A DNA stretch of 64,000 nt from Fibrobacter succinogenes (lineage in GTDB: Bacteria; Fibrobacterota; Fibrobacteria; Fibrobacterales; Fibrobacteraceae): positions 1 through 64,000 of the forward strand of contig CADCBQ010000019.1 in assembly GCA_902799745.1 (NCBI GenBank), in the 5' to 3' direction. The notes below the pieces were generated by a model. That model worked only from the letters and a program-made list of their open reading frames with translations, did not search any database and was not told where the DNA came from. Of the stretch, positions 1 to 8,087 are shown in pieces (the first letter of the stretch is position 1; each line of letters begins with the position of its first letter). The translations under genes and the position numbers were made by a program.

Positions 1-1182
1 GTCATGGAAGCCATGGGTTCCGTGCTGACCAACAAGTACAGCGAAGGCTACGTTGGCAAGCGCTACTACGGTGGTAACGAAGTGATCGACAAGATGGAAG
101 CTTTGGCCATCGACCGTTGCAAGAAGCTCTTTGGTTGCGACCACGTGAACATCCAGCCGCTTTCCGGTTCTCCGGCCAACGCTGCCGTGTACTTCGCCGT
201 CCTCAAACCGGGCGACAAGGTCCTCGGCCTCAAGCTCGACCACGGTGGACACCTTTCTCACGGCCATCCGGTGAACTTCTCCGGCATGCTCTACAACTTC
301 GTGCAGTACGAAGTCGATAAGGAAACGGGCCGCATCGACATGGACAAGGTCCGCGAAATCGCTCTCCGCGAAAAGCCGAAGATGATCCTCGCCGGTTTCT
401 CTGCCTACAGCCGCAACCTCGACTGGAAACGCTTCAAGGAAATTGCCGACGAAGTGGGCGCCCTCACCATGGCAGACATTTCTCACATTGCCGGTCTCAT
501 TGCCGGTAAGGCTATCGAATCTCCGGTGCCGTACTTCGACATCGTGACGACCACGACCCACAAGACTCTCCGTGGCCCGCGTTCCGCTATCATCATGTGC
601 AAGGACCGCACCATCCAGAAGGACCGCACCATCCAGAAGATGGTGAAGGGCGAACTCAAGGAAGTTTCTTTGGCCAAGGAAATCGACAAGGGCGTGTTCC
701 CGGGTATGCAGGGTGGTCCGCATGACCACGTGAACGCCGGTAAGGCCGTTGCATTCCTCGAAGCTCTGCAGCCGGAATTCCAGGTCTATGCAAAGAACGT
801 CATCAAGAACGCTCAGGCTCTCTGCGCCGAAATGCAGAAGCTCGGCTACAAGGTCATTAGCGATGGCACTGATAACCACCTCATCGTGGTCGACATGACC
901 TCCAAGGGCGTTTCCGGTAAGGAAGCTGAAGTGGCTATGGAAAAGGTCGGCATCTCCTGCAGCCGTTCTACGATTCCGTTTGATCCGCGCAAGCCGATGG
1001 ATCCGTCCGGTGTCCGTCTCGGTACTGCCGCTATCACGACTCGTGGCTTCGATGAAGAAGACTCCCGCGAAGTGGCTCGCATCATCGACCGCTGCGTGAA
1101 GGCTAAGGACGACGATGCCGCTCTCGCCAAGATCCGCGAAGAAATCGTGGCTCTCTGCAAGAAGCACCCGCTTTATAAGTAA
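1..1182 (+). CDS. glyA: Serine hydroxymethyltransferase, 5' end outside window
   Basis: PLP enzyme that interconverts serine and glycine with tetrahydrofolate, supplying one-carbon units in the cytoplasm. The reading frame is open to base 1. Compared with E. coli GlyA, roughly the first 40-45 residues are missing, so the ATG at 4 is internal. Visible family features are TNKYSEGYVGKRYYGG, the HGGHLSHG loop, the PLP-lysine motif TTTTHKTLRGPR, and FPGMQGGPHDH. Just after the PLP motif the segment is longer than in E. coli and contains a perfect 18-base tandem repeat that gives DRTIQK twice. The C-terminus (TRGFDEEDSREVARII) is normal. It is followed by small hairpins and a terminator. The identity is certain; the true start cannot be seen. 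Confidence 0.97.
   Translation, partial: VMEAMGSVLTNKYSEGYVGKRYYGGNEVIDKMEALAIDRCKKLFGCDHVNIQPLSGSPANAAVYFAVLKPGDKVLGLKLDHGGHLSHGHPVNFSGMLYNFVQYEVDKETGRIDMDKVREIALREKPKMILAGFSAYSRNLDWKRFKEIADEVGALTMADISHIAGLIAGKAIESPVPYFDIVTTTTHKTLRGPRSAIIMCKDRTIQKDRTIQKMVKGELKEVSLAKEIDKGVFPGMQGGPHDHVNAGKAVAFLEALQPEFQVYAKNVIKNAQALCAEMQKLGYKVISDGTDNHLIVVDMTSKGVSGKEAEVAMEKVGISCSRSTIPFDPRKPMDPSGVRLGTAAITTRGFDEEDSREVARIIDRCVKAKDDDAALAKIREEIVALCKKHPLYK
601..636 (+). repeat. 18-bp perfect tandem duplication inside glyA
   Basis: Bases 601-618 and 619-636 are identical 18-mers (aaggaccgcaccatccag). The repeat is in frame and adds six residues (KDRTIQ twice) just after the PLP-binding region of GlyA. It is either a recent replication-slippage duplication or an assembly artefact. 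Confidence 0.95.
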
Positions 1183-1186
1183 TGAG

Positions 1187-1262
1187 CACGGCCTTCGGCC
1201 TTTGGGCTGTGAGGTCGCATTCCTTTGGAATGCTCTGAGCTAAATAATGGCGCCTTTGGCGC
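1187..1262 (+). repeat. Cluster of three short hairpins, including a TGAGGTCGC-type repeat
   Basis: Three short-loop palindromes follow glyA: GGCC-TTC-GGCC, GCATTCC-TTT-GGAATGC and GCGCC-TTT-GGCGC. The middle one is preceded by TGAGGTCGC (1210-1218). The same nonamer, in opposite orientation, lies beside a GCGCC-TTT-GGCGC hairpin at 50986-51005 before pth. This suggests a dispersed hairpin repeat. The function is unknown. Confidence 0.45.
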
Positions 1263-1270
1263 AAGATATT

Positions 1271-1308
1271 GAAAAGTGGTTCGCGTGGGCGGGCCACTTT
1301 TCGTTTTC
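1271..1308 (+). terminator. Terminator-like hairpin after glyA
   Basis: A 9-bp stem GAAAAGTGG (1271-1279) pairs with CCACTTTTC (1294-1302) around a 14-base loop and is followed by GTTTT. It lies between glyA and the ABC ATPase gene. Its position argues against starting that gene at the upstream in-frame ATG at 1247. Confidence 0.6.
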
Positions 1309-1314
1309 TATATT
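1309..1314 (+). promoter_or_regulatory. -10 box TATATT, start codon 7 bases downstream
   Basis: TATATT ends 7 bases before the ATG at 1322. There is no Shine-Dalgarno sequence, so transcription would begin at or next to the start codon (leaderless mRNA). No clear -35 box is visible. Confidence 0.4.
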
Positions 1315-1321
1315 TAGCCTC

Positions 1322-2152
1322 ATGTTTGCGATTAAGGTCCAAGGTGTTTCGTTTACTTACCCCGGCGCACAGGCGAAGGCGCTTGCTTCGGTGAATCTCG
1401 AAATTCCCGAAGGCAGTTTCTTTGCGCTCCTGGGCCCGAATGGGGCGGGCAAGACTACACTTTTGCGACTCTTCTGCGGGCGATTCTCGAAGTTTTCGGG
1501 CTCGCTTGAAATTGCAGACGGTTTGCGCGGCAAGAATGGTTTTCTCGACCCTTGCGCCTGCGGAATCTTGCTTGAAAATCCGGGCGTTTACCCGAAGCTT
1601 TCGATTGCGGAATACGTAGACTATTTCGTGGGCTTTTACGCGGCGCGCAATCCCGAGTGGAATGAAGCCGCAGCCCGCGAACGCATCGCATCGCTTGCGA
1701 AAAAACTGGAACTGCCGAGCCTTGAAACCCGCATGGGCAAGCTTTCGCTCGGGAACCGCCAGAAGGTGCAATTGCTGCGTGCCATGGCTCCGAGCCCGCG
1801 TCTCTTGATTTTGGATGAGCCGGTGGCAAACCTCGACCCGATGGCCCGCGAAAGCGTGTGGAGCCTGCTTGCCGACTGGCGCAAAGACGAAGGCGGTACC
1901 GCTATCGTTTGCTCGCATATTCTGGCCGAAATGGAAGAAGAAGCGACGGATTACGCAATCATCGACCGCGGACAACTTTTGAAGAGCGGGCGAGTCGCTG
2001 ACCTTGCCGGCGAATCCGCAACCTTCAAAGTAGACTCTGCTGCGTCATTAGAGCAAATTCGCGCAGCGCTCGTTGCAGCCGGAATCAACGCGAATGTCGT
2101 GCCAGCCGCATCGAATCTCGCGAATGTCTATCGCGAGACGGTTGGCGGCTAG
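1322..2152 (+). CDS. ABC transporter ATP-binding protein, no permease nearby
   Basis: A 276-residue cytoplasmic ATPase of an ABC transporter. Walker A is GPNGAGKT, the signature-like motif is LSLGNRQKVQL (degenerate compared with LSGGQ), Walker B is LLILDEPVANLDP, and the switch His is in CSHILAEME. The family resembles the CcmA/YxlF-type exporter or ABC-2 ATPases. The start at 1322 (MFAIKVQG) was chosen because upstream codons would run through the terminator hairpin and because a TATATT box sits 7 bases before it. No ABC-2 permease lies next to it: glyA is upstream, and the convergent tamA overlaps it by four bases. The substrate is unknown. The partner must be encoded elsewhere or the protein acts as a soluble ABC-F-like or orphan subunit. 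Confidence 0.85.
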   Translation: MFAIKVQGVSFTYPGAQAKALASVNLEIPEGSFFALLGPNGAGKTTLLRLFCGRFSKFSGSLEIADGLRGKNGFLDPCACGILLENPGVYPKLSIAEYVDYFVGFYAARNPEWNEAAARERIASLAKKLELPSLETRMGKLSLGNRQKVQLLRAMAPSPRLLILDEPVANLDPMARESVWSLLADWRKDEGGTAIVCSHILAEMEEEATDYAIIDRGQLLKSGRVADLAGESATFKVDSAASLEQIRAALVAAGINANVVPAASNLANVYRETVGG

Positions 2153-4053
2153 AACGTCTGCGACAAGTCGAAGGCAAATCTACCCCAGCCGAACTTTTCG
2201 GGGTTCCAGTTGCTCAAATCCTTCTTGAATGCGTAATCCAGGCGGAATGTCAGGAACTGCCAACGGTAACGGATACCGAAACCAAGGCTTTCGCTTTCTC
2301 GGGCTTCGTACACATCGGTTTCGTTGTCGGTGACTCTAGTCCAGTCGTAGAACTGTACAATCTGCCAGCGCTGCCAGGATTTCCACGGGAATGTCCAGCG
2401 AATTTCTTCGTTGAGTCTAAAGTAGAGCGGCGTTAAACCGGTGTGAATGTCTGTCTTTTCTTCTTCGTTGCCGTCGTCGTCGACAACTGTGTAGGTGCTG
2501 TCGTAGCTGGCAAAGATACTCCTGAATCGGTAACCGCGCACAGAACGGGTACCGCCCTGGTAGAATATGCGGGCGTCATCTTCGATTGCCTTTGCAAAGA
2601 ATTTACCGACGCTTCCGCTCACGGCTCCGTTGAATGTCCAGAATAGCGGATGGTACAAGTTGACGGTCATTTCACCGTAAGTATACGGATCGCCGACCAT
2701 GGTCAGGTTTTGAAGGTTTGCATTCCAGTTAGAACCTGCGCCAAATGTAGGGGCGAGTCGAATGCCTTTTGTCGGGTTGAAGTAATCGTTCGTGTAGTCG
2801 AAGGTGAGTGCCGTTTCGCCTTTCAATTTGAAGAGCCTGTCTTCGTTCTTGTTCACGTAACGCGTATCGAAAGTGCCGCGGAATCGAATGTGCTTTGTAA
2901 TGCCGAAGGTCAAGTCTGCTCGGTTGATGATTTCGTAGCGTTCTTCGAGGCTATCGGGGTAGGCCGGCGGGTTGATTTTTTCGTGGTTCAGCGTAACGCG
3001 GTCTTCGAAGCGGATAGCCGTCGGAATGAAACTGAACGAGGTTCCGAACAGGAGCGGGTTCGCGTAACCGATCGAGGCTTCTTGCTTGTGTTGTGCAATT
3101 TGGGCGTGAGTTGAAAATTCGTGGAGGTGCCCAAAGAAGTTCTTGTGCTTTGCGGAGGCCTGCGCGCCGAATCCGTAAATTTCTTCAAAGAAGAATCCAT
3201 AACGGGCTTCGCCTGGCACGCGTTCTGTCACGTTCAGGTAAACGTCCGAAAGACCGTCGCTTCGGAGCGAATCGCTCATCTTGATTTGCGTAAATAGCTG
3301 TGTCGAGAAAAGCTTGTTTCGGAATGTGTTGTACTGGTTACCGTCAATAATTTCGCCTTCGGGGACGCGCCACAGGCTCGAAAGCCAGGCGGTGTCGGTA
3401 AGGCCTGTCTCTGATATGACAATGTTGCGGTTGCGTTTGTCTTTGGATCGGTGGCTTGTCGAAATGATGTTTCCCATGATCACTTTGGCGCCAGGGTTCA
3501 CCGTGATTTCCACAAAGATTTTCTTTCGCGTCGTGTCGATCATTTCGATCGAAGAAAGTGTCGTGTGCAAATAACCTTCGCGACGGTATGCCTTCTGGAT
3601 ATCTTCCATGTCTTCGGCAATGTCGTCTTGGTTGTAAAGGTGGTCTTGCGCGATATTCAATTTCGATTCGTCTAGTTCGACTCGGTGGTCTTCGGGGACG
3701 ATAATCTTTACGCCACTAAACCGGTATCGTTCGCCATCGCGAATGGTAATGAAGTAGCCGCGAACGGAACTGTCTGCCGAAATAATATCGCGCTGGATTT
3801 CCATGGACAGGTTGAGACTGTAGTAACCGCGCGAATAGTAAAGGGCCTTGATGTTTTCAAGCGAAAGACGCATCATGAAGTCTTGCTTGGTGGTATCCAT
3901 CTTGCCGAATTCTTCGGGAACATCGAGCTGTTCTTCGAGCTGGAAACTAGAGAAGGCCTTGTTACCCCTGATATTTACATACCAAGGGTGCTTATCTTCT
4001 TCGGCGAAGCTAAAGAAGGTGATAGCTAAAAGAAGGAGCAGGATTTTTTTCAT
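2149..4053 (-). CDS. tamA: TamA/BamA-family (Omp85) outer-membrane protein
   Basis: A 634-residue Omp85 protein. It has an N-terminal signal peptide (MKKILLLLLAITFFSFA), POTRA-like alternating segments over about residues 25-270, and a C-terminal 16-strand-type barrel. The barrel contains GGTRSVRGYR, the conserved VRGY/F motif of Omp85 loop 6, and the protein ends in Phe (DLSQTF), as barrel substrates usually do. It is the second gene of a pair: its ATG overlaps the tamB stop as ATGA. The pairing with a TamB-like protein favours TamA over BamA. The complex moves proteins or phospholipids across the periplasm to the outer membrane. The stop overlaps the convergent ABC ATPase gene by four bases. 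Confidence 0.85.
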   Translation of the reverse strand: MKKILLLLLAITFFSFAEEDKHPWYVNIRGNKAFSSFQLEEQLDVPEEFGKMDTTKQDFMMRLSLENIKALYYSRGYYSLNLSMEIQRDIISADSSVRGYFITIRDGERYRFSGVKIIVPEDHRVELDESKLNIAQDHLYNQDDIAEDMEDIQKAYRREGYLHTTLSSIEMIDTTRKKIFVEITVNPGAKVIMGNIISTSHRSKDKRNRNIVISETGLTDTAWLSSLWRVPEGEIIDGNQYNTFRNKLFSTQLFTQIKMSDSLRSDGLSDVYLNVTERVPGEARYGFFFEEIYGFGAQASAKHKNFFGHLHEFSTHAQIAQHKQEASIGYANPLLFGTSFSFIPTAIRFEDRVTLNHEKINPPAYPDSLEERYEIINRADLTFGITKHIRFRGTFDTRYVNKNEDRLFKLKGETALTFDYTNDYFNPTKGIRLAPTFGAGSNWNANLQNLTMVGDPYTYGEMTVNLYHPLFWTFNGAVSGSVGKFFAKAIEDDARIFYQGGTRSVRGYRFRSIFASYDSTYTVVDDDGNEEEKTDIHTGLTPLYFRLNEEIRWTFPWKSWQRWQIVQFYDWTRVTDNETDVYEARESESLGFGIRYRWQFLTFRLDYAFKKDLSNWNPEKFGWGRFAFDLSQTF

Positions 4054-7000
4054 TTAGAATCCTCCTTTTGCTTGGATGGCGATTCGATTGATTCGCACCG
4101 GCCGACTCCGAGTATGCACGGGTTCCAGAAACGGTAGGTGTAATCGATACCGACATTCTTTTCGATACGCGATGTTTCGCTGCTTTCTGTACCGGTGTTT
4201 GTCAGGTACTGCTTGGAAATCAACATGGCGTTCAGTTCAAGTGTGGGCGAGAGGTGGTTCTCGTGAGAGTACACATCTTCCTGGAAAACGGGGAGCGTGT
4301 AGTTGACGCCAAATTGCAACGACTGGTCGTAGGTGCGGTCTACGCTTTGGTCCTGCGTGTAGCCGAAGATTAGACTCAAGTTTTTAACCCAGCGGTCCAA
4401 AGAAATCGGTACCTTGAAGTAGCTGGAATCCTTATCGCTTGTGGTGTTGTTTTCAAAGAACATCACCTTCATGTCAATGTCGCCAATGTAGTCGCCGCCG
4501 AGCGTCTTGTTTGCTGTAGTCGTAATCACCTTACCGATAGCCTTACCGGCGAGCTTGTTCCAGTCAGTTTCTTCGCCGTTTTCGTTTGCGATACAGCCGA
4601 GCAAGATGTTATAGTAAATGGAGGCGGCAGAAGCATCGGTGCCGCAGTTCGAAGACGGTACAGCTTGCAGGTTCGAAATGGTTCCTTGCAATTCGAGGTT
4701 GATTGGGCAAGTTTCTTTGTCCGTTTCGCTTGTCTCGGAACAGTAGGGGAGTTCCTGGCTACTGGATACATCAACCACGCCCTTTTGCCATGGAACATCG
4801 TTCCAAGAAATCATGAAGGAGTTCAGTTCGAATTCGTAAATGTCCTTGACTCCGATAAAGCCGCTGTTCGTGTTGGTGACATCGCCGCGCAAAAGCGGTC
4901 TTGCCGTATTGCCGAGCACCCAGATATCAACTGTGAGCGGGAATGTTGCAAATGGGGTCACAACGGCGATAGAATCCATCTGCGAGTCGCTGATGTGCAT
5001 AGAAAGGTTGATGGGGCTTGATGCCGAAAGCTTTTCTTCTTGGCTTCCGCTCTTGCGCATCTTGGCCACGAAGTTGTTGAACATGGTCAGGTACTTATCA
5101 AGGGCCGTCGGCGTAACGTCAATATCCAGGTCTCTGTAGAACACCATCTTGTCGATAGAAATGTTTCCGGTAATGGTGTTGTTCTTGATAATGCCTTCTT
5201 GCCTGTGCGGAATAATGAAACCGACGTTTCCTCGGGCGATTGCTTCGGCTTCGCCATAAATTGAATTATTGAACTTATACGAAATTTTCGGAATGTTCGC
5301 CGTCACCAGCAACTCTTCTTCGCTGTCGGTCATGGTGCTGTTGATGTCTTCGAGCACAAGGTAATGCGATTCGGTCTTGATCGAATAGCGGTCGGAATGC
5401 ACGTTGATAGAATCAAGCTTCATGCTGTCGAGGTTGAACTGCAGCGTTGCCGAAATGACTTCGTCGTTTTCGTTCTTGGTCCTTGCTTCGTAAATGTTCA
5501 AAAGTCCGTTTTCGGCGTGCCCGCGCATATAGATCGGAAACTGCACCTTGGTACGCGGCGGTTCGTAAATGGTGGAATCCAGGCGCATGTCGGCGGTAAT
5601 GCCACTTAGACCTTTTCGCAGTTCCGCCGAAATATCGACATGCAAGTCAGTGTTCTTGATTTCGCTGACCGTGCCCGGAATGAACCAGGATCCGTTTGCA
5701 TCGACAGTTCCCTTGAATATAAAGTCGTTGTCGATAAAGCCTTCTGCCCATACGGTACCACCGTTGTCGCTACCATGCGAGAAGCTGACATGGCGTTGGT
5801 CGCTAAATACATTGTTTATAATGACCTGTGTATTGCCGGTCCAGCCACCGCCGCCGATATCCAGGTAAGAGTTGAGTTCCACCTTGTCGTTTTCGGCGAA
5901 AATGTTCAGCTTGCGAATGTTGAACAAGTCTGGCGGAATCTTTCGGAACTTGATGTCGGCAAAGCTCAGGTTACCGATGAGCTTGTTGCCTTGGTTGTAA
6001 GTCAAGTCACCGTTCAACATGCCCGAGGTCAGTGTGCTGTCGTTCAAGCCTTCAAGCAAAAGCGGAATACTGAAGTCGTGCGATGATATGTTTGCGAACA
6101 AGACCTGTACCGGCAAGAACGTCGTAGGCTTGAAGTCCGGATTCGAGTCGTTCGGTAGCACGAACACGGTCGATGCGGTTACGGAGTTCCGGTTGTGAAT
6201 CGCCTTGAAGTGATCGATGAACAGAGTGTCGCCGTTTGCGCGGAGAGTCGTTTCAAGTCCCACGTTAAATGCGTCCAAACCGCCATCCACGGTAAGGTCC
6301 ATGTATCCGAACCGGTTGTCAAAGTCGTGATGCCATTCGCCGCTTACCTTGCCTCGGATGTTTCGGCCGAGTTTTAGATCCGAGAACGGAATCGTTTCGA
6401 ATATCACCTGGTTCGCTTGAACATCGAGGGCGATGGAATCTCCAATATGCACATAGGCGCTTGCGCTGCCGCCGTGTTGCTGCCTTACGTTCCACGAGGT
6501 ATGCGGGTGCTCGTCGTTCCATTTCACGTCGCCGTCAAAGTCGAATGTCTCATTCGGCGTGTATATGGTGCCGTTCGAAAAATCGATACCTTTCTTGTTC
6601 AGCATCAGCGTTACTTGTAGCGAGTCTGCCGTAATGTGGTAGGCGTTGATAATCGAATTCACCTTGGCCAGAATTCTCAGGTAATGTCCGTCGAATGCGC
6701 CGAAGGCCTTTGTGCGCGCGCCCAAGGTCAGGTTGCCTTGCGTCCAGTCGAGTGCCCAGGGTTCGTAAGGCGAAATGTCTCCGGTAAAGGTGAGCGATAA
6801 CGAATCCTTGAAGTTGATGTTTGCATCGACTAGCGAGCCGTGCCTCGTTTCAATAGAAACGGTGAGTTCCTTGTCGAAGAGTTCGCCCGATTTGATTTCC
6901 ATGTCGAGAGGCATCATCTGCGGTCCGAACTTGGCGTTCATGCGGTCTACGCGTCCCGTAAAGAATACGTTCCGTTCCTTGTCCACGTTGCCGTTCAGTA

Positions 7001-7937
7001 CGATGGTTCCGCCTTCGTCGTTTCGGAGAATTACGTCGGCGTCGATGTTGTCCATATCGCCCGATAGGTTAATCTTCACATTTTCGGCGAGTAGCGGCCA
7101 GAAGGCTCCCACTCTCGTTTCAATCGTTGCGTCGTAAGAGGTGCGGTTTCTTTGCAGGTCCAGGCTTGCGTTGGCACTCACCTTGACTTTGCCTAGCTCA
7201 GGAACGGCAGGCGGAAGCTCCACCGGAATCCAGTCTTCGGGATTGGTGATGGTGAGGTTCGTGCTTGTCTTGATTTTTCCGAGGTTGTCCTTGGGGGCTT
7301 CGGCTTTCAAGATGACTGAATCTTTTTTTGTCTTGATCTTGCCGTCAATCTTTAAATTTTCGCTTTCGAAGTCGGCGTCCAGCTTAATGCTAGTGGGCGT
7401 TGAAATGTAGTCGCCGCTGATGTTTCGGGCTCTGAGGGTAAGTGCCTTTTGCCCGCGGCTTTCGATGGATATGTTGCTAGCTTGCCAACTCTTGCCGTCT
7501 GAAAGGTTGACTCGCGCTTCTTTCACATCGATTTGCGCCGGAAGGTGAATCTTGAGTTTCTCCGGAAATTTCGGAATGCTGTCGAGTTTCTTTGATTTCT
7601 TCTCGTCTGTTTCCTTGGGAACCTGAATGTCGGCGATAATCGTGTCCGAGGCGAGTCGGACGCCCTTGGGGTTTCCAATCAAGGTGATTTCCAGATTCGG
7701 ATTGGCGACCTTGATGTCGGTACCGTCCATCGTAACTCTGATGGAATCGAAATGATGGGTCAGGAGGTCGTCCATTCTGTGCCCGTAAGGGCTAATTGTA
7801 ATGCCCGCGACTGTGTGCGGGGTCGACATGAATCGTTCAAAAAGTGCATGAAGAAACCAGACGCCAAGGGCGATGGCGCCAACAACAGCCGTGGCGAAGG
7901 CGGCTGTTCCTATGAATGTCGTCGGTCTCTTGATCAA
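4050..7937 (-). CDS. tamB: TamB-like (DUF490/AsmA-like) translocation and assembly protein
   Basis: A 1295-residue protein with one N-terminal membrane anchor (about residues 9-32). This is followed by a long run of beta-rich repeats with alternating polar and hydrophobic residues, typical of the periplasm-spanning groove of TamB and AsmA-like lipid-transport proteins. The C-terminal part has the DUF490 layout and ends in barrel-like strands (LSLIFGYTQDQSV). Translation seems to start at TTG (7937) after TTGGAA. The next in-frame ATG lies after the anchor and would remove it. It is the promoter-proximal gene of a two-gene tamB-tamA operon. In other bacteria TamB carries phospholipid to the outer membrane and helps autotransporter assembly. 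The family is confident; the exact cargo is not visible. Confidence 0.85.
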   Translation of the reverse strand: MIKRPTTFIGTAAFATAVVGAIALGVWFLHALFERFMSTPHTVAGITISPYGHRMDDLLTHHFDSIRVTMDGTDIKVANPNLEITLIGNPKGVRLASDTIIADIQVPKETDEKKSKKLDSIPKFPEKLKIHLPAQIDVKEARVNLSDGKSWQASNISIESRGQKALTLRARNISGDYISTPTSIKLDADFESENLKIDGKIKTKKDSVILKAEAPKDNLGKIKTSTNLTITNPEDWIPVELPPAVPELGKVKVSANASLDLQRNRTSYDATIETRVGAFWPLLAENVKINLSGDMDNIDADVILRNDEGGTIVLNGNVDKERNVFFTGRVDRMNAKFGPQMMPLDMEIKSGELFDKELTVSIETRHGSLVDANINFKDSLSLTFTGDISPYEPWALDWTQGNLTLGARTKAFGAFDGHYLRILAKVNSIINAYHITADSLQVTLMLNKKGIDFSNGTIYTPNETFDFDGDVKWNDEHPHTSWNVRQQHGGSASAYVHIGDSIALDVQANQVIFETIPFSDLKLGRNIRGKVSGEWHHDFDNRFGYMDLTVDGGLDAFNVGLETTLRANGDTLFIDHFKAIHNRNSVTASTVFVLPNDSNPDFKPTTFLPVQVLFANISSHDFSIPLLLEGLNDSTLTSGMLNGDLTYNQGNKLIGNLSFADIKFRKIPPDLFNIRKLNIFAENDKVELNSYLDIGGGGWTGNTQVIINNVFSDQRHVSFSHGSDNGGTVWAEGFIDNDFIFKGTVDANGSWFIPGTVSEIKNTDLHVDISAELRKGLSGITADMRLDSTIYEPPRTKVQFPIYMRGHAENGLLNIYEARTKNENDEVISATLQFNLDSMKLDSINVHSDRYSIKTESHYLVLEDINSTMTDSEEELLVTANIPKISYKFNNSIYGEAEAIARGNVGFIIPHRQEGIIKNNTITGNISIDKMVFYRDLDIDVTPTALDKYLTMFNNFVAKMRKSGSQEEKLSASSPINLSMHISDSQMDSIAVVTPFATFPLTVDIWVLGNTARPLLRGDVTNTNSGFIGVKDIYEFELNSFMISWNDVPWQKGVVDVSSSQELPYCSETSETDKETCPINLELQGTISNLQAVPSSNCGTDASAASIYYNILLGCIANENGEETDWNKLAGKAIGKVITTTANKTLGGDYIGDIDMKVMFFENNTTSDKDSSYFKVPISLDRWVKNLSLIFGYTQDQSVDRTYDQSLQFGVNYTLPVFQEDVYSHENHLSPTLELNAMLISKQYLTNTGTESSETSRIEKNVGIDYTYRFWNPCILGVGRCESIESPSKQKEDSK

Positions 7938-8087
7938 CTTGATTCCAAGTATAGAAAATACGCGAAAACCGGTCTTGGAAAACCGGAAAGATGTATGTCT
8001 AAATCGTTGTCTGTCAACGAGTTAGGCGTATTGTTTGTTTATGTTTGCTTACAAAGGCGTAAAAACACGATCAGAATGTGATTTTTA

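Noticed and set aside
1103..1975. 290-codon open frame on the minus strand opposite glyA and the ABC ATPase
   Set aside because: It is antisense to two well-supported genes, has no recognisable domain and carries low-complexity residues typical of shadow frames in this codon usage.
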